From Sphingomonas pokkalii (GTDB taxonomy: Bacteria; Pseudomonadota; Alphaproteobacteria; Sphingomonadales; Sphingomonadaceae), in NCBI RefSeq assembly GCF_003096275.1, contig NZ_QENQ01000001.1, positions 3,019,565 to 3,083,564 on the forward strand: DNA of 64,000 nt, given 5' to 3'. The position numbers and the translations under genes were made by a program. The number at the start of each line of letters is the position of its first letter. Positions within the stretch are counted from its first letter, which is position 1. Below are positions 16,380 to 26,027 of the stretch, one piece after another. Under the pieces are notes generated by a model. That model saw only the letters and a program-made list of their open reading frames with translations, did not search any database and was not told the origin of the DNA.

Positions 16380-19300
16380 ATGCACGTCCTGTTCCGCGAA
16401 ACGCACGGGCTGGAGGAGAACGCCGTGCCCCAGGACCTCGGGCAGGCGCCCGCGGACCTGGTGGTGCTGTCCTTCTCCGACAGCGACCTCGGCGCGTTCG
16501 CGGCGGCGTGGCGTGCGGGGCGGGGGGAACTGCCCTCGCTGCGGCTGGCCAACCTGGCGGCGCTGATGCACCCGCTTTCGGTCGACACCTATGTCGAGCG
16601 GACGCTGTCGGGCGCCAAGGGCATATTGATCCGGCTGATCGGCGGGATGCCCTATTGGAGCTACGGCCTCCAGCAGGTGGAGGTGCTCGCCCGTGCGCGC
16701 GGTATCGCGCTGGCGGTGCTACCGGCGGATGGGCGGCCGGACGAACGGCTGGATGCGGCGTCGACGGTGGCGGCACCGGTGCTGCGGGAACTGGCCGGGC
16801 TTTGCGATGCCGGCGGCGCCGAGGCGGCGCGGGCGGCACTGGGGGTGCTGGCGAGGGCGGCGGGGATCGGCGGTGACGCCGCTGCCCCCTACACCCCACT
16901 CCCGGGCTTCGGCCTGTGGCACCCGGAACATGGCGCGTTCCTTCCCTCCACCCGTCATCCCCGCGGAGGCGGGGATCCATTGGTGGGAAGCTCTCGGCTC
17001 CTGTCCCCGGCGTCCTGGCAAATGGATCCCCGCCTGCGCGGGGATGACGCGGGATGTGGGGAGGCGGAGCGGCAAGGCTGGACCCGCACCGGCCGCCCGC
17101 TGGTCCTGATCGTCTTCTATCGCTCCTATCTCGCGGCCTGCGACGTCGCGCCCTTCGCGGCGCTCCATCAAGCGTTCGAGCGCAAGGGCTTCGACACGTT
17201 GTCGATCTTCGTGCCGTCGCTCAAGGCGCCCGATGCCCGCGCGCAGGTGGCGCAATGGGTGCGCGAGCTCGCCCCCGCGGCGATCGTCAACGCCACCGCC
17301 TTTTCCGCCCGCGACGCGGCGGGGCAGTCGCCGCTCGACGCGGCCGGCGTCCCCGTCTTCCAGCTGGCGCTCGCCACCGCACCGCGCGAGGCCTGGGCCG
17401 GTTCCGATCGCGGCCTGTCGCCGGCCGATCTCGCGATGCACGTCGTGCTGCCGGAGATCGACGGCCGGATCTTCGCAGGCGTCGCCAGCTTCAAGCAGGC
17501 CGAGGCCCGCGACGCGGCGCTGGGCTTCGCGCGCACCGTCCACCAGCCCGAGCCACCGCGCATCGCCGCCATCGTCGATCGCGTTGCCGGCTGGATCGCG
17601 CTCGCCGCGAAGCCGCACGCCGAGCAGCGGGTCGCGCTCGTCCTCTCGACCTATCCCGGCAAGGACTGGCAGGTCGCCCATGCCGTGGGGCTGGATGCGC
17701 TGGCCTCCGTCGAGGCCATTGCCGCCGATCTGGGCGAGACGGTAACGGATCTTGCCGGCCGGCTGCAAACGGCCCGGTGCTGCTGGTCGCTGGCGGACTA
17801 TCGACAGGCGCTCGGCTCCCTGCCGGAGGCGCTCCGCAACGATCTGGACGCGGCCTGGGGCGCGCCGGAGGCGGATGCATTGGTCCAGGACGGCAGCTTC
17901 CATTTCCCGGCGGTGCAAAGCGGTCGCCTGTTGATCGCGCTCCAGCCCGAGCGGGGCGACCCCGCCACGCGGGAAGACAGCTATCATGATACCGCCCGTG
18001 TGCCGCGCCATGGCTATGTCGCCTTCTATCTGTGGCTGCGGGCGCGGGCGATCGATGCGCTGGTCCATATCGGCGCGCATGGCACGCTCGAATGGCTGCC
18101 CGGCAAGACGGTGGCGCTGTCCGACGGTTGCTGGCCCGAGGCGCTGACCGGCGGTCTGCCGATCCTCTACCCGTTCATCGTCAACGATCCCGGCGAGGCC
18201 GCGCAGGCCAAGCGGCGCATCGGCGCCGTCACCATCGGCCACCTGCCGCCGCCGCTGAAGACGGCCGGCAGCGGCGCGGGGCTCGGCCGGATCGAGGCGC
18301 TGCTCGACGAGTTCTCCAACGCGGTGGGGCTCGATCCCGCCCGCCGCGACCGGCTGCAGTCCGCGATCCGCGACGAGGCGCGCGCGGTCGGGCTCGAGGC
18401 GGAGCTGGGGCTCGACACCGCCACCAGCACGGCGGAGGCGATCACCCGCATCGACCGCTTCGTGTGTGACGTGAAGGAAGGGCAGTTCGGCGACGGCCTG
18501 CATGTCTTCGGCCGCGGCGCGTGCGGAGCCGCCGAGCGGGACGGGCTGATCGCGGGGCTGGCGGGGCGGCGCGTACCGGCCGGGCCGTCCGGCTCGCCGT
18601 TCCGCGGGCGCAGCGACGTGCTGCCGACGGGGCGCAATCTCTACACCATCGATCCGCGCGCCGTGCCCTCCCGCGCGGCACATGCCCAGGGCATCGTGCT
18701 CGCCGACGAGCTGATCCGCCGGCATCTCCAGGATCATGGCGATTATCCCAAGGGGCTGGTGGTCGACCTGTGGGGATCGGCGACCATGCGCACCGCCGGC
18801 GAGGAATTCGCGATGGCGCTGCACCTTCTGGGGGCGGCCCCGATTTGGGACCATGGATCGGAGCGGGTGACGGGCGTGGAAATCCTGCCGATCGCGCTGC
18901 TTGATCGCCCGCGCATCGACGTGACCCTGCGCGTCTCCGGCCTGTTCCGCGATGCCTTCCCGACGTTGCCGCAACTGTTCGGCCAGGCGGTGCGGGCGCT
19001 GACGATGCGCGACGAGGCGCCGGAATGGAATCCGTTCGCGGGGCGGGATGCTGGCCCTCGCGTCTATGGCCCGCAGCCCGGCAGTTACGGTCTGGGAATG
19101 GGCGTGGCGGCGGAGACCTATACCGAAGCGGCGCGGCGGGCGGCCGGCGCGGCATGGCTGGCCGCGTCCGACCATGCGCTGGACGGGCCGGCGCCGCAGG
19201 CCGATCCGCTGGGCATTCGGGCGCGGGTGGCGGGGGCGGATGCCTTTGTGCATTTGCAGGACCTGCCCGAGACGGACCTGTTGCTCGCCGCCGACTATGC

Positions 19301-19739
19301 CGCACATGAGGCGGGCTTTGCTGCCGCCAAGGCGCTGGGGGGCGGGAACGCCGCGCTCTATCATCTCGATTCCCGCGATACCGCCCGCCCGGTTGCCCGC
19401 CCGCTGACCGAGGAGATCGCCCGCGTCGTGCGGTCCCGCGCCGCCCATCCGGGCTGGATCGCCGGGATGCGCCGGCACGGCTTCCGGGGCGCAGCGGAGA
19501 TCGCGGCGACGCTCGATCACCTCGGCACCTTCGCCCATCTGGCAGGCGCCGTGCCGCCGCAGCTGTTCGATCTGTATCATGATGCCACGCTCGGCGATCC
19601 GGAGGTGTGCGCATTTCTGGCCGAGGCGAACCCTGCGGCGCTGGCAGCGATAACGGCGCGATTCGCGGCGCTCCATAGCGCCGGACTGTGGCCGACGCGG
19701 CGCAATTCGATCCTGGCCGCGCTGGGGAGTGCTGCATGA
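16380..19739 (+). CDS. cobN: Cobaltochelatase large subunit CobN
   Basis: A 1119-residue subunit of the aerobic ATP-dependent cobaltochelatase, which inserts cobalt into hydrogenobyrinic acid a,c-diamide. Family blocks are SVDTYVERTLSGAKGILIRL near residue 65, LVLIVFYRSYL, VHIGAHGTLEWLPGKTVALS, NPFAGRDAGPRVYGPQPGSYG-like text (here NPFAGRDAGPRVYGPQPGSY) and EEIARVVRSRAAHPGWIAGM. The protein carries about 32 extra residues (near 192-223) encoded by a palindromic repeat inserted in frame (16954-17048). It starts 13 bases after cobW and overlaps cobG by 4 bases. The partner subunits cobS and cobT are not in the window. Confidence 0.95.
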   Translation: MHVLFRETHGLEENAVPQDLGQAPADLVVLSFSDSDLGAFAAAWRAGRGELPSLRLANLAALMHPLSVDTYVERTLSGAKGILIRLIGGMPYWSYGLQQVEVLARARGIALAVLPADGRPDERLDAASTVAAPVLRELAGLCDAGGAEAARAALGVLARAAGIGGDAAAPYTPLPGFGLWHPEHGAFLPSTRHPRGGGDPLVGSSRLLSPASWQMDPRLRGDDAGCGEAERQGWTRTGRPLVLIVFYRSYLAACDVAPFAALHQAFERKGFDTLSIFVPSLKAPDARAQVAQWVRELAPAAIVNATAFSARDAAGQSPLDAAGVPVFQLALATAPREAWAGSDRGLSPADLAMHVVLPEIDGRIFAGVASFKQAEARDAALGFARTVHQPEPPRIAAIVDRVAGWIALAAKPHAEQRVALVLSTYPGKDWQVAHAVGLDALASVEAIAADLGETVTDLAGRLQTARCCWSLADYRQALGSLPEALRNDLDAAWGAPEADALVQDGSFHFPAVQSGRLLIALQPERGDPATREDSYHDTARVPRHGYVAFYLWLRARAIDALVHIGAHGTLEWLPGKTVALSDGCWPEALTGGLPILYPFIVNDPGEAAQAKRRIGAVTIGHLPPPLKTAGSGAGLGRIEALLDEFSNAVGLDPARRDRLQSAIRDEARAVGLEAELGLDTATSTAEAITRIDRFVCDVKEGQFGDGLHVFGRGACGAAERDGLIAGLAGRRVPAGPSGSPFRGRSDVLPTGRNLYTIDPRAVPSRAAHAQGIVLADELIRRHLQDHGDYPKGLVVDLWGSATMRTAGEEFAMALHLLGAAPIWDHGSERVTGVEILPIALLDRPRIDVTLRVSGLFRDAFPTLPQLFGQAVRALTMRDEAPEWNPFAGRDAGPRVYGPQPGSYGLGMGVAAETYTEAARRAAGAAWLAASDHALDGPAPQADPLGIRARVAGADAFVHLQDLPETDLLLAADYAAHEAGFAAAKALGGGNAALYHLDSRDTARPVARPLTEEIARVVRSRAAHPGWIAGMRRHGFRGAAEIAATLDHLGTFAHLAGAVPPQLFDLYHDATLGDPEVCAFLAEANPAALAAITARFAALHSAGLWPTRRNSILAALGSAA
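16954..17048. repeat. Palindromic repeat element inserted in cobN
   Basis: Two arms of about 29 bases, 16954-16982 and 17019-17048, form a near-perfect inverted repeat; each begins or ends with GTCATCCCCGC / GCGGGGATGAC. Each arm is itself a small palindrome (CCCCGC..GCGGGG). The 36-base centre is unrelated to cobN. The encoded text ending MDPRLRGDD, and ASAGMT on the other strand, is the well-known trace of a dispersed intergenic repeat of many proteobacteria. The reading frame stays open through the element, so it is an in-frame insertion between the conserved CobN blocks on both sides. No second copy was seen in the window. Confidence 0.85.
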
Positions 19740-20860
19740 GCGGCTTTCTGGTGCGCGGCTGGTGCCCCGATGCGTGGCGCCCGATGGCGGCGGGCGACGG
19801 GTTGCTGGTGCGGGTGAAGCCGCGCCTCGGCCGGCTGACGCGGGATCAGCTGCTGGGGCTTTGCGACGCGGCGCTGACCTGGGGGAATGGCCTGATCGAT
19901 CTGACGAGCCGCGGCAACGTCCAACTGCGCGGGGTGGCCGAGACGGGGTGGCCGGCGTTGCTCGAACGTCTGATCGCGCTGGATCTGGTCGATCCCGACC
20001 CGGCACGCGAGAAATGCCGCACGCTCCTGGTCGCGCCCGATTGGCGGTTGGGTGACGACACGCACCGTATCGCAACCGACCTGCTGGGGATGCTGGGGGA
20101 TCTGCCGGCGTTGCCGGGGAAAGCGGGTTTCGTGGTGGATGCCGGGCCTGTGCCGCGCCTGTCCGGCGTATCGGGCGATTTCCGTATCGAACGCGCGGCA
20201 GGCGGGCGCCTGATCCTGCGAGCCGAGGGAAGGCCCACCGGCGTCGCGGTGCCGCGCGGCACCGAAGCGGGGGCGTTGGTCCGGCTGGCACGCTGGTTCG
20301 TCGAAAGCGGCGGCAGCGCCGCCGGCAGGATGGGGCAGCATCGGCAGCCCCTTCCGCACTGGGCGCAGGGGGATGTCTTCGCCGCCGCGCCCGGCGCCCG
20401 CATGGTGCCGGGGCGGCATCCGCTCGGCATGGTCCTGGGCGTCGCCTTCGGGCAGATCGATTCCGCGAGGCTGGTGGAACTGGCGGAGCAGGGGCTCTCG
20501 GCGATCCGCGTCACGCCGTGGCGATCCTTGCTGGGCGAGGGCCTGACGCATGGGCATCCCGGCATGATCGTCGATCCCGCCGATCCGTTGCTACGCGTCG
20601 ATGCCTGCCCCGGCGCACCGCTGTGCCCGCAGGCGAGCATTGCGACCCGCGATCTCGCCCGGCAACTGGCGCCGCACATTTCCGGGCAGCTGCATGTTTC
20701 GGGCTGCGCGAAGGGCTGCGCCCGCGCCGATGCCGCCCATGTCGTTGTGACCGGACGGGAAGGCGCCCTCGACCTCGCCTTCGATGCGCGGGCGGGCGAG
20801 CCGGCCGCGCATCCCGGACTCACGCCCGCTGCGCTGCGCGCACTTTTCGGAACCGATTGA
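19736..20860 (+). CDS. cobG: Precorrin-3B synthase CobG
   Basis: A 374-residue oxygen-dependent iron-sulfur monooxygenase that makes precorrin-3B from precorrin-3A. It has the nitrite/sulfite-reductase-like fold, with LIDLTSRGNVQLRGV near residue 57. The [4Fe-4S]/siroheme-type cysteines are CPGAPLCPQAS and GCAKGCA near residues 290-330. Its presence marks the pathway as the aerobic (late cobalt insertion) route. It starts with an ATGA overlap on cobN and is followed by cobH with a 1-base overlap. Confidence 0.93.
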   Translation: MSGFLVRGWCPDAWRPMAAGDGLLVRVKPRLGRLTRDQLLGLCDAALTWGNGLIDLTSRGNVQLRGVAETGWPALLERLIALDLVDPDPAREKCRTLLVAPDWRLGDDTHRIATDLLGMLGDLPALPGKAGFVVDAGPVPRLSGVSGDFRIERAAGGRLILRAEGRPTGVAVPRGTEAGALVRLARWFVESGGSAAGRMGQHRQPLPHWAQGDVFAAAPGARMVPGRHPLGMVLGVAFGQIDSARLVELAEQGLSAIRVTPWRSLLGEGLTHGHPGMIVDPADPLLRVDACPGAPLCPQASIATRDLARQLAPHISGQLHVSGCAKGCARADAAHVVVTGREGALDLAFDARAGEPAAHPGLTPAALRALFGTD

Positions 20861-21489
20861 TGCCCCATAGCTACGAAACCGATGGCGCCGCCATCTATCG
20901 CCAGTCCTTCGCCATGATCCGGGCCGAGGCCGATCTTGCCCGCTTTACGGCGGAAGAGGAGCCGGTGGCGGTACGGATGATCCATGCCGCCGGCATGGTG
21001 GCGCTGGCGCCCCATATCCGCTTCTCGCCGGGTTTCGCGACGACGGCGCGGGCCGCGCTGGCCGACGGCGCACCGATCCTGTGCGACGCGCGGATGGTTT
21101 CGGAAGGGATTACCCGCACCCGGCTGCAGACCAACAATCCCGTTCTGTGCATGCTGCAGGATCCGCAGGTGCCGGTGCTGGCGCAGGCCATGGCGAACAC
21201 CCGCTCCGCCGCCGCATTGGAGCTGTGGCGCCCCCATCTGGCCGGGGCGGTGGTGGCGATCGGCAATGCACCGACCGCGCTGTTCCACCTGCTCAACATG
21301 CTGGAGGATCCGCACTGCCCGCGGCCGTCGGCGATCATCGGCTGCCCGGTGGGCTTTGTCGGCGCGGCCGAGTCCAAGGCTGCGTTATGGCAGGCGCCGC
21401 CGGTGCCCTGCTGCATCGTCGAAGGACGACTGGGCGGCAGCGCGATCACCGTTGCCGCCGTCAACGCGCTGGCGAGCCGCGCCGAATGA
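20860..21489 (+). CDS. cobH: Precorrin-8X methylmutase CobH
   Basis: A 209-residue enzyme that moves the C11 methyl to C12, giving hydrogenobyrinate. Landmarks are IYRQSFAMIRAEADLARF near the start, RMIHAAGMVALAPHI with the catalytic His, DARMVSEGITRTRL, and IGCPVGFVGAAESKAAL. Size and sequence match CobH/CbiC throughout. It is coupled to cobG and overlaps the cobI start by 4 bases. Confidence 0.96.
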   Translation: MPHSYETDGAAIYRQSFAMIRAEADLARFTAEEEPVAVRMIHAAGMVALAPHIRFSPGFATTARAALADGAPILCDARMVSEGITRTRLQTNNPVLCMLQDPQVPVLAQAMANTRSAAALELWRPHLAGAVVAIGNAPTALFHLLNMLEDPHCPRPSAIIGCPVGFVGAAESKAALWQAPPVPCCIVEGRLGGSAITVAAVNALASRAE

Positions 21490-22214
21490 GGCGCCTTGGC
21501 ACCATCCACGGCGTCGGCCTGGGGCCGGGCGCGCCCGATCTGCTGAGCGTGCGGGCCGACCGGCTGGTGCGGTCGGCCCGCCATGTCGCCTATTTCCGCA
21601 AGGCGGGGCGGCCGGGGCAGGCCCGGCGGATCGCCGAGGGAATGCTTCGCGCCGACGCGATCGAACTGCCGATGGAGTATCCGGTGACGACGGAAATTCC
21701 CGTCACCGATCCGCGGTACAATGCCTGCCTTTCGGCGTTTTACGCCGAGTGTACCGATCGGCTGCTTTCGCTTGCCCGGAGCGGCGAGGATGTCGTGGTG
21801 CTGTGCGAGGGCGATCCGTTTTTCTATGGCTCGTTCATGCACCTCCACACTCGGCTGACCGGGTTGGTGCCCGTGGCGGTGGTGCCGGGGATCACCGGCA
21901 TGGCCGGTGCGTGGAACGCCACCGGCCAGCCGATCACCTGGGGCGACGACGTGCTGACGATCGTGATGGCGACGCTGCCCGAGGAGGAGCTGGCGCGGCG
22001 TATCCGGGATACGGATGCGGTGGTGGTGATGAAGATCGGCCGAAACCTTGCAAAGCTGCGGCGGGCGGTGGCCACCGCCGGGCGCGAGGAGGAGGCCTGG
22101 CTGGTCGAACATGCGGCCATGCCGGAACAGCGGGTGACCCCGTTGGCGGCGGCGGAAAGGGTGACGCCCTATTTCTCGATCCTGCTGATCCATGGCCGGG
22201 GACGGCGGCCATGA
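21486..22214 (+). CDS. cobI: Precorrin-2 C20-methyltransferase CobI
   Basis: A 242-residue SAM-dependent methyltransferase of the tetrapyrrole class. [20 protein letters not shown] near the start and VVLCEGDPFFYGSFMHLHTR are the SAM-binding and active-site blocks, and VPGITGMAGAW is also typical of CobI. It methylates C20 of precorrin-2. It is translationally coupled to cobH (ATGA) and to cobJ (ATGA). Confidence 0.95.
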   Translation: MRRLGTIHGVGLGPGAPDLLSVRADRLVRSARHVAYFRKAGRPGQARRIAEGMLRADAIELPMEYPVTTEIPVTDPRYNACLSAFYAECTDRLLSLARSGEDVVVLCEGDPFFYGSFMHLHTRLTGLVPVAVVPGITGMAGAWNATGQPITWGDDVLTIVMATLPEEELARRIRDTDAVVVMKIGRNLAKLRRAVATAGREEEAWLVEHAAMPEQRVTPLAAAERVTPYFSILLIHGRGRRP

Positions 22215-22969
22215 GCGGATGGCTGGCCATTGCCGGGCTGGGGCCGGGGGACGCGGCGCTGGTGACGCCCGAGGTCACCGCCGCACTGGCGCAGGCGACC
22301 GATGTGATCGGCTATATCCCCTATGTCGCGCGGGTGCCGCGGCGCGCGGGGCTGGTGCTCCACGCCTCCGACAATCGGGTGGAACTGGACCGTGCCGCGC
22401 TGGCACTCGACCTGGCGGCACAGGGGCGGCGGGTGGTGGTGGTATCGTCGGGCGATCCGGGGGTGTTCGCGATGGCGGCGGCGGTGTTCGAGGCGCTGGA
22501 AGCAGGGCCGCCGGACCGGCGCGACCTCGACATCCGCGTGCTGCCCGGTATCACCGCGATACTGGCGGCGAGCGCGCGGGCCGGCGCGCCGCTCGGCCAT
22601 GATTTCTGCGCGATCAATCTTTCCGACAATCTCAAGCCCTGGGCGCTCATCGAGAAGCGGCTGCGCCTGGCGGCCGAGGCGGATTTCGCCATGGCCTTCT
22701 ACAACCCCCGTTCCAAGGCACGGCCGGAGGGCTTTGCGCGGGCGCTGGCGGTCCTGCGGGAAAGCTGTGGCGCGGATCGCCCGATCCTGTTCGCCCGCGC
22801 CGTCGCCACCCCCGAAGAGGATCTGCGGATCGTGTCGCTTGGACAGGCACGGCCCGAAATGGCCGACATGCGGACGATGGTGATCCTCGGTTCCAGCCAG
22901 ACCCGCCTGATCCCCCGCACGGGGCGGCCGATCCTCTATACGCCGCGCTTCGCGGTGGAGGGCGCATGA
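22211..22969 (+). CDS. cobJ: Precorrin-3B C17-methyltransferase CobJ
   Basis: A 252-residue SAM-dependent methyltransferase that also contracts the ring. Landmarks are IAGLGPGDAALVTPEVTAAL, IGYIPYV, VVSSGDPGVFAMAAAVFEAL, LPGITAILAASARAGAPLGH and FYNPRSKARP. All are diagnostic for CobJ. Its 3' end overlaps the 3' end of the reverse-strand cobK by 34 bases. Confidence 0.96.
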   Translation: MSGWLAIAGLGPGDAALVTPEVTAALAQATDVIGYIPYVARVPRRAGLVLHASDNRVELDRAALALDLAAQGRRVVVVSSGDPGVFAMAAAVFEALEAGPPDRRDLDIRVLPGITAILAASARAGAPLGHDFCAINLSDNLKPWALIEKRLRLAAEADFAMAFYNPRSKARPEGFARALAVLRESCGADRPILFARAVATPEEDLRIVSLGQARPEMADMRTMVILGSSQTRLIPRTGRPILYTPRFAVEGA

Positions 22970-23694
22970 CCCAGCCACGCGAGCACCGCTTCGGGGCGGG
23001 CCACTTCGCGACGCGCGGGCAGGGCCGGGCGGTCGATCATCAGCACCGGAATGCCGCGCCTGCGGGCGGCGATCAGTTTCGCCTCGGCGCCGCTGCCGCC
23101 GGCGTTCTTGCAGACCACCAGATCGATTTCGTGTGCCGCCATCAGCGCATGGTCCGCTTCCGGTGTGAAGGGGCCGCGATCGACGATCAGGTGATGATCG
23201 GGCAGCGCCGGCGGCGCACCCGGCACGTCGACGAAGCGGAGGACATAATGGTGCTGCGGCTGGGCGGCAAACGCGGCGACGTGCATCCGGCCCAGCGCCA
23301 GCAGGATGCGTTTCGCCGGCCCGGCCAGTGCAGCGACGGCGCCGGCAATGTCGGCCACGCGCGTCCAGCGATCTTCCTCCGTCGGGCACCATGCCGGGCG
23401 GGTGAGGGCGATCAGCGGTACCCCCGCCGATTGGGCGGCCATGACGGCGTTGGCGCTCATCGTGGCGGCGAAAGGGTGGGTCGCATCGACCAGATGAGTC
23501 ACGCGCTGTTCGCGCAGATAGCGGGCCAGCCCCTCCACGCCGCCGAAGCCGCCGATGCGCACCGGCACCGGCTGCTGCCGGGGGTTGTCGGTTCGGCCGG
23601 CATAGCTGAGCGTGGTTTCCACGCCCTGTTCCGCGAGCAGGCGGGCGAGCGCGCTCGCTTCGGTGGTGCCGCCCAGGAGCAGGACGTTCGGCAT
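22936..23694 (-). CDS. cobK: Precorrin-6A reductase CobK
   Basis: A 252-residue NADPH-dependent reductase, the only cob gene here on the reverse strand. VLLLGGTTEASALARLLAEQ at the start is the nucleotide-binding motif. LVDATHPFAATMSANA and LGRMHVAAF-type text (here LALGRMHVAAFA) are family blocks. Its ATG (23694-23692) overlaps the ATG of cobL on the other strand (23693-23695), so the two genes begin within CATG. A GGGGAG ribosome site lies inside cobL. Confidence 0.95.
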   Translation of the reverse strand: MPNVLLLGGTTEASALARLLAEQGVETTLSYAGRTDNPRQQPVPVRIGGFGGVEGLARYLREQRVTHLVDATHPFAATMSANAVMAAQSAGVPLIALTRPAWCPTEEDRWTRVADIAGAVAALAGPAKRILLALGRMHVAAFAAQPQHHYVLRFVDVPGAPPALPDHHLIVDRGPFTPEADHALMAAHEIDLVVCKNAGGSGAEAKLIAARRRGIPVLMIDRPALPARREVARPEAVLAWLGHAPSTAKRGV

Positions 23695-24889
23695 GGCTGA
23701 GCTCCCCTGGTTGACGATCCTCGGTATCGGCGAGGATGGCGTGGAAGGCCTCTCCGCGGCCGCCCGCTTGGCGCTGGATGCGGCAGAGCTGGTGATGGGG
23801 GCTCCCCGCCACCTGGCGCTGCTGCCGGGGCTTAGGTGTGAAGCCGTTGAATGGCCAGTCCCCTTTGCGGACGGCGTTCCGCTGCTGTTGGCGCAGCGCG
23901 GCCGGCGGGTCGTGATGCTGGCATCGGGCGACCCCTTCTGGTTCGGCGCGGGAACCAGCGTGACGCGCCATCTCGTGCCCGGCGAATGGATCGCGCTTCC
24001 CGCCTTGTCCAGCTTTGCGCGTGCCGCGGCGCGGCTGGGCTGGGCGTTGCAGGATACGCCATGCCTTGGACTCCACGCGGCGCCCGTGACGCGCCTGCGG
24101 CCGCATCTGGTGCCCGGCCGGCGGCTGCTGGTGCTGGTGCGCGATGGCGCGGCGGTGGCGGGGATCGCCGGCTATCTGGACGGGACCGGATTCGGCGCAT
24201 CGAGGCTGCATTTGCTGGAGGCGCTGGGCGGCGCGCGCGAGCGGGTTCGTGCGGTGTCGGCCGACACCTATGCGTTCAGCGATGTCGCGCATCCGGTGAC
24301 GGTGGGCATCGAGGTTGCGGGCGCGGGCATGGTCCTGCCGGTTGCCTGTGGCAGGGACGATTCCTGGTTCGCATCCGATGGCCAGCTCACGAAGCGGCCG
24401 GTGCGGGCGCTGACCCTGTCTGCGCTTGGCCCGCGGCCGGGGGCGTTGCTGTGGGATATAGGCGCCGGCTCCGGATCGATCGGGATCGAATGGCTGCTCG
24501 CCCACCCCGCCAATCGTGCGGTGGCGATCGAGGCCGATCCGGTGCGGGCGGAGCGCGCCCGTGGCAACGCGGCGGCGCTGGGGGTGGACCGGCTGGCGGT
24601 TCTGGTCGGGCGTGCCCCGGCGCTGTTGCCGGAGGAGACGCCCGACGCCGTCTTCATCGGGGGCGGCCTTTCGCAATTCCTGCTGGAGGCGCTGTGGGCG
24701 CGGCTGCCCGCGGGAGCACGGCTGGTGGCGAATGCGGTCACGCTCGAATCCGAAGCACTGCTTGCCCAGTGGCACGCCGAACGGGGCGGCAGCCTGCTGC
24801 GGATCGAACTTGCCGAGGCGGTGCCGCTTGGTGGCCGCCATGGCTGGCGCGCGCGCTATCCGGTGGTGCAGTGGAGCATCACACGATGA
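23693..24889 (+). CDS. cobL: Precorrin-6Y C5,15-methyltransferase (decarboxylating) CobL
   Basis: A 398-residue fusion of two methyltransferases. The N-terminal half (CbiE-like) has [20 protein letters not shown] and [20 protein letters not shown]. The C-terminal half (CbiT-like) has the Rossmann SAM motif [20 protein letters not shown] near residue 257 and AVFIGGGLS. It methylates C5 and C15 and removes the acetate carboxyl at C12. The frame is open to 23612, but ATG 23693 fits the family. It overlaps cobE by 4 bases. Confidence 0.96.
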   Translation: MAELPWLTILGIGEDGVEGLSAAARLALDAAELVMGAPRHLALLPGLRCEAVEWPVPFADGVPLLLAQRGRRVVMLASGDPFWFGAGTSVTRHLVPGEWIALPALSSFARAAARLGWALQDTPCLGLHAAPVTRLRPHLVPGRRLLVLVRDGAAVAGIAGYLDGTGFGASRLHLLEALGGARERVRAVSADTYAFSDVAHPVTVGIEVAGAGMVLPVACGRDDSWFASDGQLTKRPVRALTLSALGPRPGALLWDIGAGSGSIGIEWLLAHPANRAVAIEADPVRAERARGNAAALGVDRLAVLVGRAPALLPEETPDAVFIGGGLSQFLLEALWARLPAGARLVANAVTLESEALLAQWHAERGGSLLRIELAEAVPLGGRHGWRARYPVVQWSITR

Positions 24890-25245
24890 TCGTCGCCGGT
24901 TTCGGCTATCGCAGCGGCGCGACCGCAGAATCGCTGCGATCGGCGTTGGCCAGGGCCCAGGCGCATATGCAGGCGGTGGATGCGCCAATCACCCATGTCG
25001 CCACCACGGCCGACAAGGTGCCGCTGCTCACGGCCTTGGACCTACCCGCTCTTGCCGTGGAATCGGTCGCGGGCATCGCGACGCCCACTTGTTCCCCCGC
25101 GAGCCTGGTTGCGCGGGGCACCGGCAGCGTTGCCGAAGCGGCTGCGCTGGCGGCTGCCGGTCCCGGAGGACGGCTGCTCGTACCTCGCCACATTTCCGCC
25201 GATCGCCTGGCCACGTGCGCCATTGCCGAAGGAGCTTCCGCATGA
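24886..25245 (+). CDS. cobE: CobE / CbiG C-terminal-domain protein
   Basis: A 119-residue protein whose opening, [19 protein letters not shown], matches the CbiG C-terminal domain known as CobE in aerobic producers. [20 protein letters not shown] and [19 protein letters not shown] are further family blocks. Its exact role is not settled; it is required for or helps cobalamin synthesis in Pseudomonas denitrificans. It is nested by 4-base overlaps between cobL and cobM. Confidence 0.88.
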   Translation: MIVAGFGYRSGATAESLRSALARAQAHMQAVDAPITHVATTADKVPLLTALDLPALAVESVAGIATPTCSPASLVARGTGSVAEAAALAAAGPGGRLLVPRHISADRLATCAIAEGASA

Positions 25246-26027
25246 CCGTTCATTTCATCGGCGCCGGCCCAGGCGCGCCCGATCTGCTCACGCTGCGTGG
25301 CCGCGATCTGATCGCGGCAAGCCCGGTCTGCCTATATGCCGGGTCGCTGATCCCGGAGGCGGTGCTGGCCCATTGCCCGCCCGGTGCGCGGATCGTGAAC
25401 ACCGCGCCGATGGATCTCGATGCGATCCTGGCCGAGATCGTCGCCGCCCATGCGGCCGGGCAGGATGTCGCCCGGTTGCATTCGGGGGATGTCTCGGTCT
25501 GGTCGGCGATGGGCGAGCAATTGCGCCGGTTGCGGGCGCTGGGCATTCCGTTCACCGTCACGCCCGGCGTTCCGGCCTTTTCGGCTGCCGCTGCGGCGCT
25601 GGAGGCCGAACTGACGCTGCCCGAACTCGGCCAGTCGCTCGTCCTCACCCGCACCCCCGGCCGCGCCAGCCGGATGCCCGAGCGCGAAAGCCTGGTGAAC
25701 TTCGCGGCGACGGGTGCGACGCTGGCGATCCATCTTTCGATCCACAATCTCGCCGTGGTCGTCGCCGATCTGCTGCCGGCCTATGGCGCGGACTGCCCGG
25801 TCGCGGTGGTGTGGCGGGCGAGTTGGCCCGATCAGCGTATCGTGCGCGCGACGCTGGCGACGATCGACGCCGCCGTTCAGGGCAGCATGGAACGGACCGC
25901 GCTGATCCTGGTCGGCCGCGTGCTGGCGGCGGAGGGGTTCGCCGAAAGCAGCCTGTATGCGGCGGGGTACGACCGGCGCTTCCGGCCGCAGCATGTGGAC
26001 TCGCCGTTCGCGGGGGCCCAGGAATGA
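25242..26027 (+). CDS. cobM: Precorrin-4 C11-methyltransferase CobM
   Basis: A 261-residue SAM-dependent methyltransferase. Landmarks are [77 protein letters not shown] and [12 protein letters not shown], all diagnostic for CobM/CbiF. It methylates C11 of precorrin-4. It has ATGA overlaps with both cobE and cobB. Confidence 0.97.
   Translation: MTVHFIGAGPGAPDLLTLRGRDLIAASPVCLYAGSLIPEAVLAHCPPGARIVNTAPMDLDAILAEIVAAHAAGQDVARLHSGDVSVWSAMGEQLRRLRALGIPFTVTPGVPAFSAAAAALEAELTLPELGQSLVLTRTPGRASRMPERESLVNFAATGATLAIHLSIHNLAVVVADLLPAYGADCPVAVVWRASWPDQRIVRATLATIDAAVQGSMERTALILVGRVLAAEGFAESSLYAAGYDRRFRPQHVDSPFAGAQE

Noticed and set aside
16719..20291. Very long open frame (1190 codons) on the reverse strand opposite cobN and cobG
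   Set aside because: It reads as low-complexity Arg/Pro/Gly-rich text with no domain. It is a by-product of GC-rich codon third positions in the true forward genes.
22169..24988. Reverse-strand open frame of 939 codons across cobJ, cobK and cobL
   Set aside because: It overlaps three genes with strong family matches and shows only Arg/Gln/His-rich noise; part of it lies in another frame of cobK.
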